A DNA stretch of 64,000 nt, taken from contig CALYLO010000002.1 of NCBI GenBank assembly GCA_944800085.1, positions 62,001 through 126,000 on the forward strand, read 5' to 3'. This DNA comes from Paenibacillus melissococcoides (GTDB lineage: Bacteria > Bacillota > Bacilli > Paenibacillales > Paenibacillaceae). A program made the position numbers and the translations under genes. Below the pieces are notes generated by a model. It made no database searches. It worked only from the letters and a program-made list of their open reading frames with translations, and was not told where the DNA came from. Shown piece after piece: positions 25,882-34,691 of the stretch (positions within the stretch are counted from its first letter, which is position 1; each line of letters opens with the position of its first letter).

Positions 25882-28470
25882 GTGCGACTTGTTTTGCTAT
25901 AACTGAATAACTTCAGGAAAAGCAAGGACTTTATAAAGAAAAGTCTAACTTTCTATCCGAGAACAGGAATGAGGAATCCATGTTTTCCAAAACTGTTCCG
26001 TTGAGACTCCTACATGCGTCTTGTTCGGCAGGGCATGAGGTATGAAGCTAGGTGAAGTCGGCAGAAGGAAGCTGGAGCCACCAATCAAGGAAGGTATGCT
26101 TACTGATATGCCGGACGGCTGAAAAATTGCCTATGGTGAGAATGTTCAAAGGGGAACTGACGAAACTCCGAATGTAAGAATCTAAATGCCTACCTAATGG
26201 AAACATGTTGACCAATGAATGTTGGGGCAAGTGGCGTAAAGTACAATTACATGTTAGGAAATACGCTATACCGAACAATGGCGGTATCAAGCTTGCAGGT
26301 TCAAAGGAGTCACCTAAGGGCAGTATGCATAGCTAGGATAGAAGGAACAAGGAAAGCAAGGGACGTTGCAACAATGGACTGCCGTCCAAGACGGTTGCTA
26401 TAAGGTTACACCGAAATGCATTTACCCTTGTGAGAGTAGGGGCACGACCAATGAAACTTCCGTAATAGAAGTGGAGGAACAGCCCTGAGTCTTGTTACTT
26501 GACAACAACTTTCCAAAAGTGAACTGTATCGGTCGGGTATGAATGTGGGGACAATCTCTGCAAGGGGGTTGCCACAATACAGGCTCTGCGTTATTGGGAT
26601 TACTATAATCTAACAGATACCTTTACAGACTTACACGAGCAGGCCAAGCAAGGAAAAACATTCAAACGTCTCTATGAACTAATCACATCAAGAGAAAATA
26701 TCCTTCTTGCTTACCGTACAATCAAGTCAAATAAGGGATCTAAAACAGCAGGAACAGATGGCAAAACAATCGAGAATCTTAAAACAATGACAGACAGCGA
26801 TCTTGTGAACCTTGTTAAAACAAAACTTAAGAATTACCAACCTAAAAAGGTTAGACGGGTCTTTATTCCAAAACCTAATGGGAGAAAGAGACCACTGGGA
26901 ATTCCATGCATTCTAGATCGGCTAATACAGCAGTGCTTTAAGCAAGTACTTGAACCAATCGCCGAGGCGCACTTTTATAAACATAGTTATGGGTTCAGAC
27001 CATTGCGCTCCACCCATAATGCATTGGCTAGAGTTCAATTTTTGATTAATAACGGGGGACTTCACTTTATCGTAGACATCGATATCAAAGGATTCTTCGA
27101 TAACATTAATCATTCAACCTTGCTAAAGCAGATATGGAATCTTGGAATACACGATCGTAAGGTTTTACGGATTATCAGTCGAATGCTAAAAGCTGTAATA
27201 GAAGGTGAAGGTACTCCTGTAAAAGGAACCCCACAAGGAGGAATTTTATCCCCTTTACTTTCTAACATTGCACTGCACGATCTTGATACTTGGGTAGCTG
27301 GACAATGGGAGAATTTCCAAACAAAACATGCATATACGAAGAGGAATAAATATAATGCTCTTAAGAAGTCAAAGCTTAAAGAAGGATTCATCGTCAGATA
27401 CGCCGATGACTTCAAAATCCTCTGTCGTGATTGGAAAACGGCCCAAAAATGGTTCCATGCCGTAAAACTTTATTTGAAAGATCGCCTTAAGTTGGACATT
27501 TCCCCTGAGAAATCAAAAATTCTGAATTTGAGGAAACAGAAATCTGAATTTCTCGGCTTTACAATTAAAGCTACAATGAAGGGGAAAAAGGCAGTTGCAC
27601 ATACCGGTGTGATTGAGAAGAAAAAACAACAGATTAAGATACAATATAAGAAACTTATTCAACATATTCAACAATCACCCTCAGCCGGTAATGTGCACAA
27701 ATTCAATAGTTTTGTTCTCGGGATTCACAATTACTTTAGGAAAGCAACGCATGTGTTCATTGAGTTCTCACGACTTGCCTATGACCTGAAAAAGTTCACT
27801 TATAATCGTTTGAAACGGGCTGGTAAATACGAACATCCTGATAATCCACCTCCGACATATAGGAAGTTTTACTCAACCAGTTATCGCACGTTCAAGGTGG
27901 ATGGAGTCTACTTATACCCGATAGTAGATGTAACTACCTCTAACAATCTGAACTTCAGTCAAGAGATAACTCCATTTACTGTCGAGGGGCGGAAGAGGAT
28001 TACTAGAAAACTGGTTGGATTTGTACAATCAGAAATCATTATATTAATGAAATCAGACAATCCTCAACGCAGTGCAGAATACTTGGATAATCGGATTAGT
28101 AGGTACAGTATGGTCATGGGAAAATGCGAGATCACAGGTATATTCCTTTATGCAGACGATGTGCACTGTCATCATTATCTTCCAACTTACCTTGGTGGAG
28201 ATGACAGCTACAATAACCTGAGGATCCTTCATCAAGATGTCCATACACTTATTCATGCCACAAACCAGGAAACGATTATGAAACTCATAAACATGCTTGG
28301 CCTAACAGGCAGCATGATTAAAAAGGTAAACCAATACCGCAAAATGAGTAACTTGGGCACTGTTGTTTAATTCAAGTAGCAAGATGGAACGCCGTGTGCG
28401 GTGAAAGTCGCATGCACGGTGTGGAGGTGGGGAAAAGGTGGCGAGCTATTCAAAGCCTTACCTATACCTA
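25882..28470 (+). mobile_element. Group II intron with HNH-type maturase
   Basis: The 5' end has the conserved GTGCGACTTG (25882; GTGTG at 25880 is an alternative). Domain V is at about 28388-28424 (GCCGTGTGCGGTGAAAGTCG then CATGCACGGT), followed by a domain VI hairpin AGGTGGC...GCCTTACCT and a CCTA(T) end. The intron is about 2.6 kb, with its protein encoded in domain IV. It is inserted 12 bases after the transposase stop, inside the IS, and reads in the same direction. Confidence 0.88.
26577..28370 (+). CDS. ltrA: Group II intron reverse transcriptase/maturase/HNH endonuclease
   Basis: The protein needed for intron splicing and retrohoming. From the N-terminus: RT0 (LYELITSRENILLAYRTIKS, NKGSKTAGTDGKTI), fingers with RRVFIPKPNGRKRPLGIP, GTPQGGILSPLLSNI, the RT5 active site VRYADDF, a thumb/maturase region, and a C-terminal HNH nuclease (HCHHYLPTYLGGDD, NNLRILHQDVHTLIH). 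The first ATG (26787) lies inside RT0. The conserved N-terminus QALRYWDYYNLTDTF begins after an ATA at 26577, correctly spaced behind AAGGGGG, so initiation is at an ATA, at a nearby non-standard codon, or has been lost by mutation. Length from 26577 is 597 residues, normal for the HNH class. Confidence 0.85.
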   Translation: MQALRYWDYYNLTDTFTDLHEQAKQGKTFKRLYELITSRENILLAYRTIKSNKGSKTAGTDGKTIENLKTMTDSDLVNLVKTKLKNYQPKKVRRVFIPKPNGRKRPLGIPCILDRLIQQCFKQVLEPIAEAHFYKHSYGFRPLRSTHNALARVQFLINNGGLHFIVDIDIKGFFDNINHSTLLKQIWNLGIHDRKVLRIISRMLKAVIEGEGTPVKGTPQGGILSPLLSNIALHDLDTWVAGQWENFQTKHAYTKRNKYNALKKSKLKEGFIVRYADDFKILCRDWKTAQKWFHAVKLYLKDRLKLDISPEKSKILNLRKQKSEFLGFTIKATMKGKKAVAHTGVIEKKKQQIKIQYKKLIQHIQQSPSAGNVHKFNSFVLGIHNYFRKATHVFIEFSRLAYDLKKFTYNRLKRAGKYEHPDNPPPTYRKFYSTSYRTFKVDGVYLYPIVDVTTSNNLNFSQEITPFTVEGRKRITRKLVGFVQSEIIILMKSDNPQRSAEYLDNRISRYSMVMGKCEITGIFLYADDVHCHHYLPTYLGGDDSYNNLRILHQDVHTLIHATNQETIMKLINMLGLTGSMIKKVNQYRKMSNLGTVV

Positions 28471-28776
28471 TTCAGCAAGCCCTAAATAGTTTACTTCAAA
28501 ATATAAAGAAGAGAATGAAGATTTTATTTCATTGGGAAGTATAATATATTTGGCTAAAGAAATTGAACATAATATATACATAGATGATTATAAACCAGAA
28601 AATTATTCAAATTATGCTCGATTTATAAATCACCTTAGTGAATATATCTCCTGGACGGAACGGTAATTTTTTTACTCACTTGTATTAATGCTGTCCGAGG
28701 TTGCTACAAGTGAATCATGCCGTCTAGCAAAAAGGGGCCTCACAAGAGGGCAAAGAGGAGACGTATACGCCAAGGG

Positions 28777-28805
28777 AAGCCCGATGCGAATCCGGCACCG
28801 GGCTT
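28777..28805. terminator. Weak hairpin downstream of the solute-binding protein gene
   Basis: AAGCCCG and CGGGCTT pair around a 15-base loop; the T-run is poor on either strand. Confidence 0.4.
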
Positions 28806-28830
28806 GTTCCAATAGAGATGAATGAACCCG

Positions 28831-30249
28831 TTATTTCTCTTCCGTCCGGGCATTGAAGGAATCAAGCTCCGCCTGGCCTCGTGTCTGAATTTTCTGTACG
28901 GCCTGCTCCACATTCTGCTTGCCCGCTGCGATCGATTCGAGTTCTTCCCTTACGATCTCTGCGAACGATGTCCGGAATGCAGGCGGGACTTGGCGGATTT
29001 GCCGCTGTTCTTCTTCGCTCTGTGGTTTGACTTTATAGAATGCCTCCATCTCTTCAGGGTTGAAATGGCCGTAGCGGTCTTTATTGTATGCGATACGTGC
29101 CAGCAAATTACCCCCGTCTTTGGACCGAGATTTCGCTTTTGCCCATTCGTCGCCGTTGATGAACTTCACAAGCTCCCAGGCTGCTGCCTTGGCGGTAGAG
29201 TCGGCGCCGATGCCGTACATTTCAAACACCGTGATATCGTTCGCGGATTGCGGATTTACGGGATCGATCGGAACCGGTACGATTCCCCAACGCAGCGGCT
29301 CTTCCGGGGGAATGGAATTTTCCCTGATTTGGTTCATACCTTGCAAGTCCCCCGCTATAGAATCGCCCATGACGACCATGGCGGCTCTGCCCGATAGGAA
29401 CGGATCATCGACCAGCATCCTGCTTAGATCAACCGCCACAGGAAAATAGACAGAATTGGAGTTCATGCTCCGCACAGTCAGCTTCGTTATCCGCTTCCAG
29501 CCGTCCGAGTCGAACAGCAATCGTGTCCCCGCAGCATCGATCAATGCGATCTGCTCGGTCTTGGCGATGCTCTCCATGAGCGCAAATATAGAACTATCGC
29601 TAGAGAATGGCTGAGTAAACCCGTATATCCGTTCTTCAGGGGAACCATCAACCGGAAAGCGCGCAGCTAAATCAAGCACTTGTTCCCAGGTCATCTTATC
29701 CTGGGACGGCGTAACCCCGTACCGCTCAAATAAGTCCTTGTTATAGTATAGGGCCCAACTCATAAATGTTGGGGACAGACCGTACAGCGTTCCGCGGCCC
29801 TTCATTTTAATCGCGTCGATAACTGGGGGATAAATCCCGTCCAGCGAAAACTTGTCCCGTTGAATCCATGGCGCCAAATCAATGAGCTTACCCGCAGCCG
29901 CTACCGTTTCGAATCTGACGGGACCAAGTTTCAGAACATCAGGCCGTTCTTTCGCGATATAGGCAAGCAATGCCTGTTCATTCTCTTTTGCCGTTAACTC
30001 GGGATTATACTCCGGCTCCTTGATGATGTGAAAATCGACATTCGGATATTTGAGTTGAAACTGCTCGCCGAACCGATTATAGAACTCCTCCTCCACTCCC
30101 GACTCGAATCCCGAATCGTACATGATTGTTAAGGTAACGGGCTTGTTCGGGTCGAAGGGCTCGGTATGCTTGTCGGCACAGCCTTGCAGGAGCAGGATTA
30201 AGCCGATGAGCAGCCATGCGATGTTCGGTTCGCGAAGCCGGTTCTTCAT
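28831..30249 (-). CDS. Extracellular solute-binding lipoprotein (ABC sugar-type)
   Basis: This 472-residue family 1 solute-binding protein has an N-terminal lipoprotein signal (IAWLLIGLILLLQGC, lipobox LLQGC), so it should be tethered outside the membrane. The mature part has the usual two-lobe pattern: LTIMYDSGFESG, LLAYIAKERPDVLKLGP, GTLYGLSPTFMSWALYYNKDLFERYGV, FLSGRAAMVVMGDS and AAAWELVKFINGDEWAKA. It starts five bases after the stop of the preceding, broken paralogue, forming one operon. No permease or ATPase gene is nearby, so it may serve a transporter elsewhere or act in sensing with the adjacent regulator remnant. Confidence 0.88.
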   Translation of the reverse strand: MKNRLREPNIAWLLIGLILLLQGCADKHTEPFDPNKPVTLTIMYDSGFESGVEEEFYNRFGEQFQLKYPNVDFHIIKEPEYNPELTAKENEQALLAYIAKERPDVLKLGPVRFETVAAAGKLIDLAPWIQRDKFSLDGIYPPVIDAIKMKGRGTLYGLSPTFMSWALYYNKDLFERYGVTPSQDKMTWEQVLDLAARFPVDGSPEERIYGFTQPFSSDSSIFALMESIAKTEQIALIDAAGTRLLFDSDGWKRITKLTVRSMNSNSVYFPVAVDLSRMLVDDPFLSGRAAMVVMGDSIAGDLQGMNQIRENSIPPEEPLRWGIVPVPIDPVNPQSANDITVFEMYGIGADSTAKAAAWELVKFINGDEWAKAKSRSKDGGNLLARIAYNKDRYGHFNPEEMEAFYKVKPQSEEEQRQIRQVPPAFRTSFAEIVREELESIAAGKQNVEQAVQKIQTRGQAELDSFNARTEEK

Positions 30250-30253
30250 GGTC

Positions 30254-31526
30254 TTATTTTCCCTTCTTGGCCCATGCTTGATCTAGTTCAGACTGTAATT
30301 TCGTGTGAAGTCCGGTCAACATGGAATCAAGGCTCTGTTTGCCATTCAAGACGGATTTGAATGCCGCATCCCCTTCTTTCAGAAAAACTTGCCAGATGTC
30401 CGCCTGGTTCGGATCATACATCGTTTTGACCGGAGCCAGCTGGTAGAGGCCGCTAAGGTCGACTTTATTGTTCCACTTCTTGCAGCATTCGTTCGTCGGC
30501 ACTCCTGACATGAATTCGCCATCCTTTAGGTACCCTTTGGCAGAATCGTCACTGTTAACGAACTCAATGAACTTCCAAGCCGCATCCGCATGCTTCGACT
30601 CGGCGCTAATGCCGAACATATGATTTGCTCCGTATGCCGAACTGATCGGACGGGCGGGATTCACTGGCTCGGATACAACGCCCCACTCGAACTTGATGTT
30701 TTGCAGCTTAATCGAGCGAAGAAAGAAAGAATCAGATACCGTCATTACCGCGTTGCCTGCTAGAAAGGCCTCTTTTTCCGTCGTGATTGCATTTTTTTTG
30801 GCAACCTTGAGCACCATCTCGAAGATCGGTTTCCACTTCTTGGTGTTGATGATTATGTTCTTGCCGCCCTTGCTGACATCCCGGTATGTCAGATTTATAG
30901 GAGCGTGCGATTGTGTCTGCCAAAGAGAATAAATGATAATCATAATCAAACCCTTCAACCTTATCCGAGCCCGCTTTGTTCTTGATTTCCGCGGCTAGAT
31001 CCATCACTTCCGCCCAGCTCATTTTGTTTTTCGGGTACTTGATCTTGTATTTATCGAATAGGGTTTTGATATAAAACAGGCCTTTGGTCATAAATGTCGG
31101 CGAAAGCGTGTAGAGTTTGCCTTTTACTTTCATGGAATTCACCATATTTTGATTCAAATTGGCCAGCTTGATGGATTTGGATTGAGCAATATAGGGCTCT
31201 AAATCGATCAGTCTGCCCTCAGCCACATATTTCTCCAAGCTATCCTTATCGGGCAGCAGCAGATCCGGCTTTTCCTTATCCTCCAGCTTACGCAGTTCAT
31301 CCCCCCGAAGCACCGATTTCCCGTTTGCGTTTAGTGTCCGGATGACCTTGACTTCAATATTCGGGTACTTGGCCGTAAATGCATCCCCGAACCTCTTGTT
31401 AAAGTCTTCTTGGGAGTAGTCCAACACCTTTAAGGTCACTTTCTCGCTGGCCGCTTCCGCATGGACAGGGAGCATAAGCAGAAGAACGCTGCAAATCAGC
31501 GTCCATGCCATCAGCTTTGTTTTCAA
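30254..31526 (-). pseudogene. Frameshifted solute-binding protein gene
   Basis: This paralogue of the downstream gene starts at a TTG (31526) well spaced behind AAGGAGGAG. A signal peptide follows (MKTKLMAWTLICSVLLLMLP, VHAEAASEK), with no lipobox. Frame 1 reads through KLYTLSPTFMTKGLFYIKTL and ends its sensible part at FSLADTIARSYK. Frame 2 resumes NLTYRDVSKGGKNIIINT and continues through AFLAGNAVMTVSDS to DQAWAKKGK. The break is at TATAAATCTG (about 30890-30898) and fits a loss of two A from an A-run. Both lobes are otherwise complete. Confidence 0.85.
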
Positions 31527-31636
31527 TTCCAACTCCTCCTTCTTCTTGTATAAAAGCATGACCACGTTAAGGTAGCATACGGATTGTCCTGCCCGGTAGG
31601 GTCAAAATGTCCCGAGGTTGAAAGTTTGAAAAAGTC

Positions 31637-33543
31637 ATGCGTGCCAGAGCTTTCTTTTTCGGTATTTTCATGGTACATATGAATTTAGAAATCTACTCCA
31701 ACATAACATTCTATCAATTGGGGCTGTTTTTAATGGATTTGAACAACAAACGCCTTTCCAAGCTGGATGGGTTGGTGATCCTGGCACGCATCTTATTTTT
31801 TGTTTGGACTCTTCTTCTTTTAAAAAATGAATATTCGGGATCTTTTCTTACCATCGATGCCGTCCTATTCATTGTGTTATATCTTCAAGTTCCTATTATC
31901 TTGCTAGCATTTCGTTATCGGGCGTATATCATTGCCGATGTATTGATTACCGGCGGAGTTTCCATCTACTCCGCTATAGATCTCGGTTTTTACTTCATGT
32001 TCTTTCCGGCGGCGTTCACGATGGGGTATTTTCATAGAAATACGAAGAACTGGGTTGTGCCTATGCTTGCCATTGCGACTCCTCCTGTGGCAGCATGCTT
32101 CTCGCCGGATGCGTCTTGGGGAGCATCGGTGTTTGGCACTTTGTTTTTAGCGGCATGTATCTACCTCATTGGATCCGGTCTGCGCAAGCTCGGAGATGTT
32201 ATACGCACGGCCAAGCGCAAACTTGCCGTCATTGAAGAGTAATACGACGTTATCGAAAAGCACCCTTTTCAGACGGAACGGACGCTGCGCTTGGAGGAGC
32301 GCTGCCAAGCGGCGCGCGAGACCACGAAGACGGTCTGTCACCTTTTTACGATAGCAGGGTCTGAGTTGGATGCGCTTCGCCAGCATGTCACTTCAGAAGA
32401 TGGCATGAAGCGCTTAGAATCGCTGAGAGCATCCATCGTGGCAGAGCGGGATCAGCTTCAGGATCAGTTGCGGAGTTTGGAGCAGCCGGGATATGACCTG
32501 CCGCTAGAGGCCTTTATTGAAGCGGTCGCAGACGATTGGATCAGACAAGAGGGCGTTCCCGTATCCTTCCGAAAGCTTGGCAGCGCCTATCCGGTCGATC
32601 AGGACACGCAGCATTGCACCGTTGTGCATGGGAGGCATTGGCCAATGCCTGTTGGCACGGCCAAGCGGGTTCTATCCACATGATCCTGCAATATGCCCCG
32701 ACGCATATCACGCTGCAGATAGAGGATAATGGAAAGCGGCTCGATTGGCTGCCATTCGGCTCGGATCTGTCTCCTGTGAAAGAGCGTCTGAACAAGCTGG
32801 GAGGCGATATGCATCTTTATACCGGTGTGGACGGAGAAACGGTAATGACCGTAACGGTACCGAGCGAAGCGGCAGCCTCTGTCGAACGGATTGAGATTGT
32901 CGTATTGGGAGATCCCCCTGCATGGCGCGAGCAGGTCGCAAGTCTTTTGAACGAAGAACGGGATTTCCGGGCCGTCACGGCGGAGCATGAGGATCAAGCG
33001 GCAGAACTCGTAGAGCATACGCAACCCGATATCGTCTTGCTGTCCGTAGATTGGGATGGGACAGACAGGAGAGATTGGATAGGACGCCTCAGGAAAAAAG
33101 GGAAGGGAAAAGACATCCGCGTTATCGTTATCGTTAACGAAGGGGAGGAACGTGTTAAGGCGGTGCAGGCGCTTCGCGGCGCGGTTGACGGATATGCATC
33201 GCAAGAGGCTGGCGCGAAGGAATTAGCCGCTACCATCCGATTCGTTCATTGCGGCGGCAAGATGATTACGCAAGGAGGGCATGAACCGGCAGGCCAACAA
33301 AGGGGAGGCGCACACGCCCCAACCGTTCGCGTATCAAGTGAAAATCCGTTCTCGTTGACAAGCCGGCAGATGGATATTATGAAAGGATTAATGCAAGGGC
33401 TTCGTTATAAGGCCATTGCGTCCTGGCTGCATCTGTCGGAACGTACGGTACGGAATTACATGCCTTCTATTTATGCGAAGCTGAATGTAAGCAACCGTGA
33501 TGAGGCGATGGAGAAGGCGAGGAAGGAATCGTTGATATCCTGA
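31637..33543 (+). pseudogene. Broken histidine kinase fused to a NarL-type response regulator
   Basis: Part 1 (to 32242) is a membrane sensor with about five spans that stops at TAA 32240. The same frame continues at once as a dimerisation-like helix (LRLEERCQAARETTKTVCHL). A frameshift near 32610-32620 then moves to a third segment encoding an ATPase domain (CAWEALANACWHG, IQIEDNG-type G box), a receiver-like domain (IEIVVLGDPPAWREQV) and a LuxR-type helix-turn-helix (LTSRQMDIMKGLMQGLRYKA). No start codon separates kinase from receiver, so they are fused. The phospho-His position reads RETTKTV (RELHDTV expected), the receiver Asp is Ser (IVLLSVDW) and its Lys is Gln (GYASQE). Start codon uncertain (31637 or 31733). 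Confidence 0.7.
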
Positions 33544-33654
33544 AGGCAGGCCTGTGCGGATATGCATAGGCCCTGCTCATTTTACAATTCCTGGAACCGA
33601 TTTTCGAAGCCGGTCTCCAGGATGGCTCTTTTGGCCATCGATGCCAACTATTTG

Positions 33655-34590
33655 TCATGACGCCGAATGGGAAGGATGCTCCTTCGCCTTACGGGCCGCT
33701 GGTAGGTTCGTGACGATGACCCCGCCGAGGATGGCGATGCCGCCGAGCACATGATAGTAGCCTAAGCTCTCATGCAGGAACAGGACGCCGGCGATGATCG
33801 TAATCAGGGTTGCGATATGGCTGAACACGCTCATTTTGGCCGCCTCGAGGACGGACAAGGCATAGTTCGACAAGAAGGACGTAACCAAGGAAGAGAGGAG
33901 ACCTAGATAGAGTACGGACAGCAGATACCGCCCATCTGCCATCGGGACCCACCATGATGACAAGGTGCCCTCGACAAGATGGCGGCCGATGGACAGCCCG
34001 TTGAATGCGATGAAGCCGAAGCAGGTCATCACGTAGGTCAGCAGCAGCAGCGAATACGCCTTGGTCAAGGAGCGCGCGAAAATATTGTACAGCGCGGCGC
34101 ACAGGGCCGACAGCAGAATAAGCGAGATTCCGATCAGGCTGAAGCTGGCTCCGCTCATTCCTCCCATGAGCAGCATGAAGATCACGCCAACGGACGATAC
34201 GGCCAGCGCGATCTTTTGCATAAAGGAGGAGCGCTCGCGCAGCAGGACAGATGCCAGAAAGACGGTCATAATCGGCACGGTCGCCTGGACGATGCCGGCT
34301 TCGGACGAAGTCGTGAAGACGAGGCCGAAGGTCTGAAAGACAAAGAACCCGGTTGGATAGAGCAGCGCCAGCGGCATGATTTTGAGCAGATCGGACCAGC
34401 GGATGGAAAAGGACGGCCGCTTCACGGCGAGAATCAGCGTGGCGGCGGCAAACGCAATCGTAAACCGGTGGGCCAGCAAATCAAGCGGATTGGCACTCTC
34501 CAGCGCTATCGTGACAAATAGGAATGAAAAGCCGATAATACAAGCATAGATAAGCGCGGCGGCGTAAGCTTTAATCAAGGGTTGCTTCAT
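33655..34590 (-). CDS. EamA/DMT-family transporter
   Basis: This ten-span drug/metabolite exporter has 311 residues. The start is the ATG at 34590, behind GGAGGGA; the longer frame overlaps the divergent promoter. Two EamA repeats are visible: the first begins YACIIGFSFLFVTIALESA and ends with LLRERSSFMQKIAL; the second ends VLFLHESLGYYHVLGGIAI. It is divergent from a MocR-type regulator, which commonly controls an adjacent exporter. Substrate unknown; amino acids or pyridoxal-related compounds are typical for such pairs. Confidence 0.9.
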   Translation of the reverse strand: MKQPLIKAYAAALIYACIIGFSFLFVTIALESANPLDLLAHRFTIAFAAATLILAVKRPSFSIRWSDLLKIMPLALLYPTGFFVFQTFGLVFTTSSEAGIVQATVPIMTVFLASVLLRERSSFMQKIALAVSSVGVIFMLLMGGMSGASFSLIGISLILLSALCAALYNIFARSLTKAYSLLLLTYVMTCFGFIAFNGLSIGRHLVEGTLSSWWVPMADGRYLLSVLYLGLLSSLVTSFLSNYALSVLEAAKMSVFSHIATLITIIAGVLFLHESLGYYHVLGGIAILGGVIVTNLPAARKAKEHPSHSAS

Positions 34591-34662
34591 AGTTGGTTCC
34601 CTCCTGTCTGGTGGCTTTATTGTACGGAGCGGGACTAGAGGCAACAATATCCGTATTCGCAT

Positions 34663-34678
34663 TCTGTACCGGTACAGA
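34663..34678. promoter_or_regulatory. 16-bp perfect palindrome in the EamA-MocR divergent promoter
   Basis: TCTGTACCGGTACAGA lies 14 bases before the MocR start. A second TGTACGG word occurs 44 bases away at 34621, about four helical turns. This is the likely binding site of the adjacent regulator. Confidence 0.75.
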
Positions 34679-34691
34679 GAGGAGGGGAACC

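Larger units (their letters stand above)
24267..28483 (+). mobile_element. IS1182/IS5-like insertion sequence carrying a group II intron
   Basis: Ends are AGGGCTTGCTGAA (24267) and TTCAGCAAGCCCT (28471-28483), a perfect 13-bp terminal inverted repeat. They are flanked by a 4-bp direct duplication AAAT (24263-24266 and 28484-28487). Inside are a full transposase gene and, after its stop codon, a complete group II intron. The composite is about 4.2 kb; without the intron the IS would be about 1.6 kb, normal for this type. Confidence 0.9.
23772..28666 (+). pseudogene. Decayed AT-rich gene interrupted by an IS
   Basis: The ORF starts MKRKITFLMVIFFSLGIIIF (signal or anchor segment) and reads well to a TAG at 24033. 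In the same frame it continues past the stop with NIIRFVNSLQSNDGYFLLYN and MATDIYRQFGHSIPN to a TAA near 24239. The IS enters at 24267. Beyond it (28484-28666) the DNA resumes with SLGSIIYLAKEIEHNIYI and FINHLSEYISWTER, now one frame off. So two nonsense codons, a frameshift and an insertion have accumulated. The repeated Leu-Gln-x-x-Asp-Gly style segment hints at an alpha/alpha-toroid cyclase-like fold, but I do not assign a family. Confidence 0.7.

Noticed and set aside
28384..28430. Stand-alone structured RNA downstream of the maturase
   Set aside because: The hairpin has the sequence and position of group II intron domain V and belongs to the intron.
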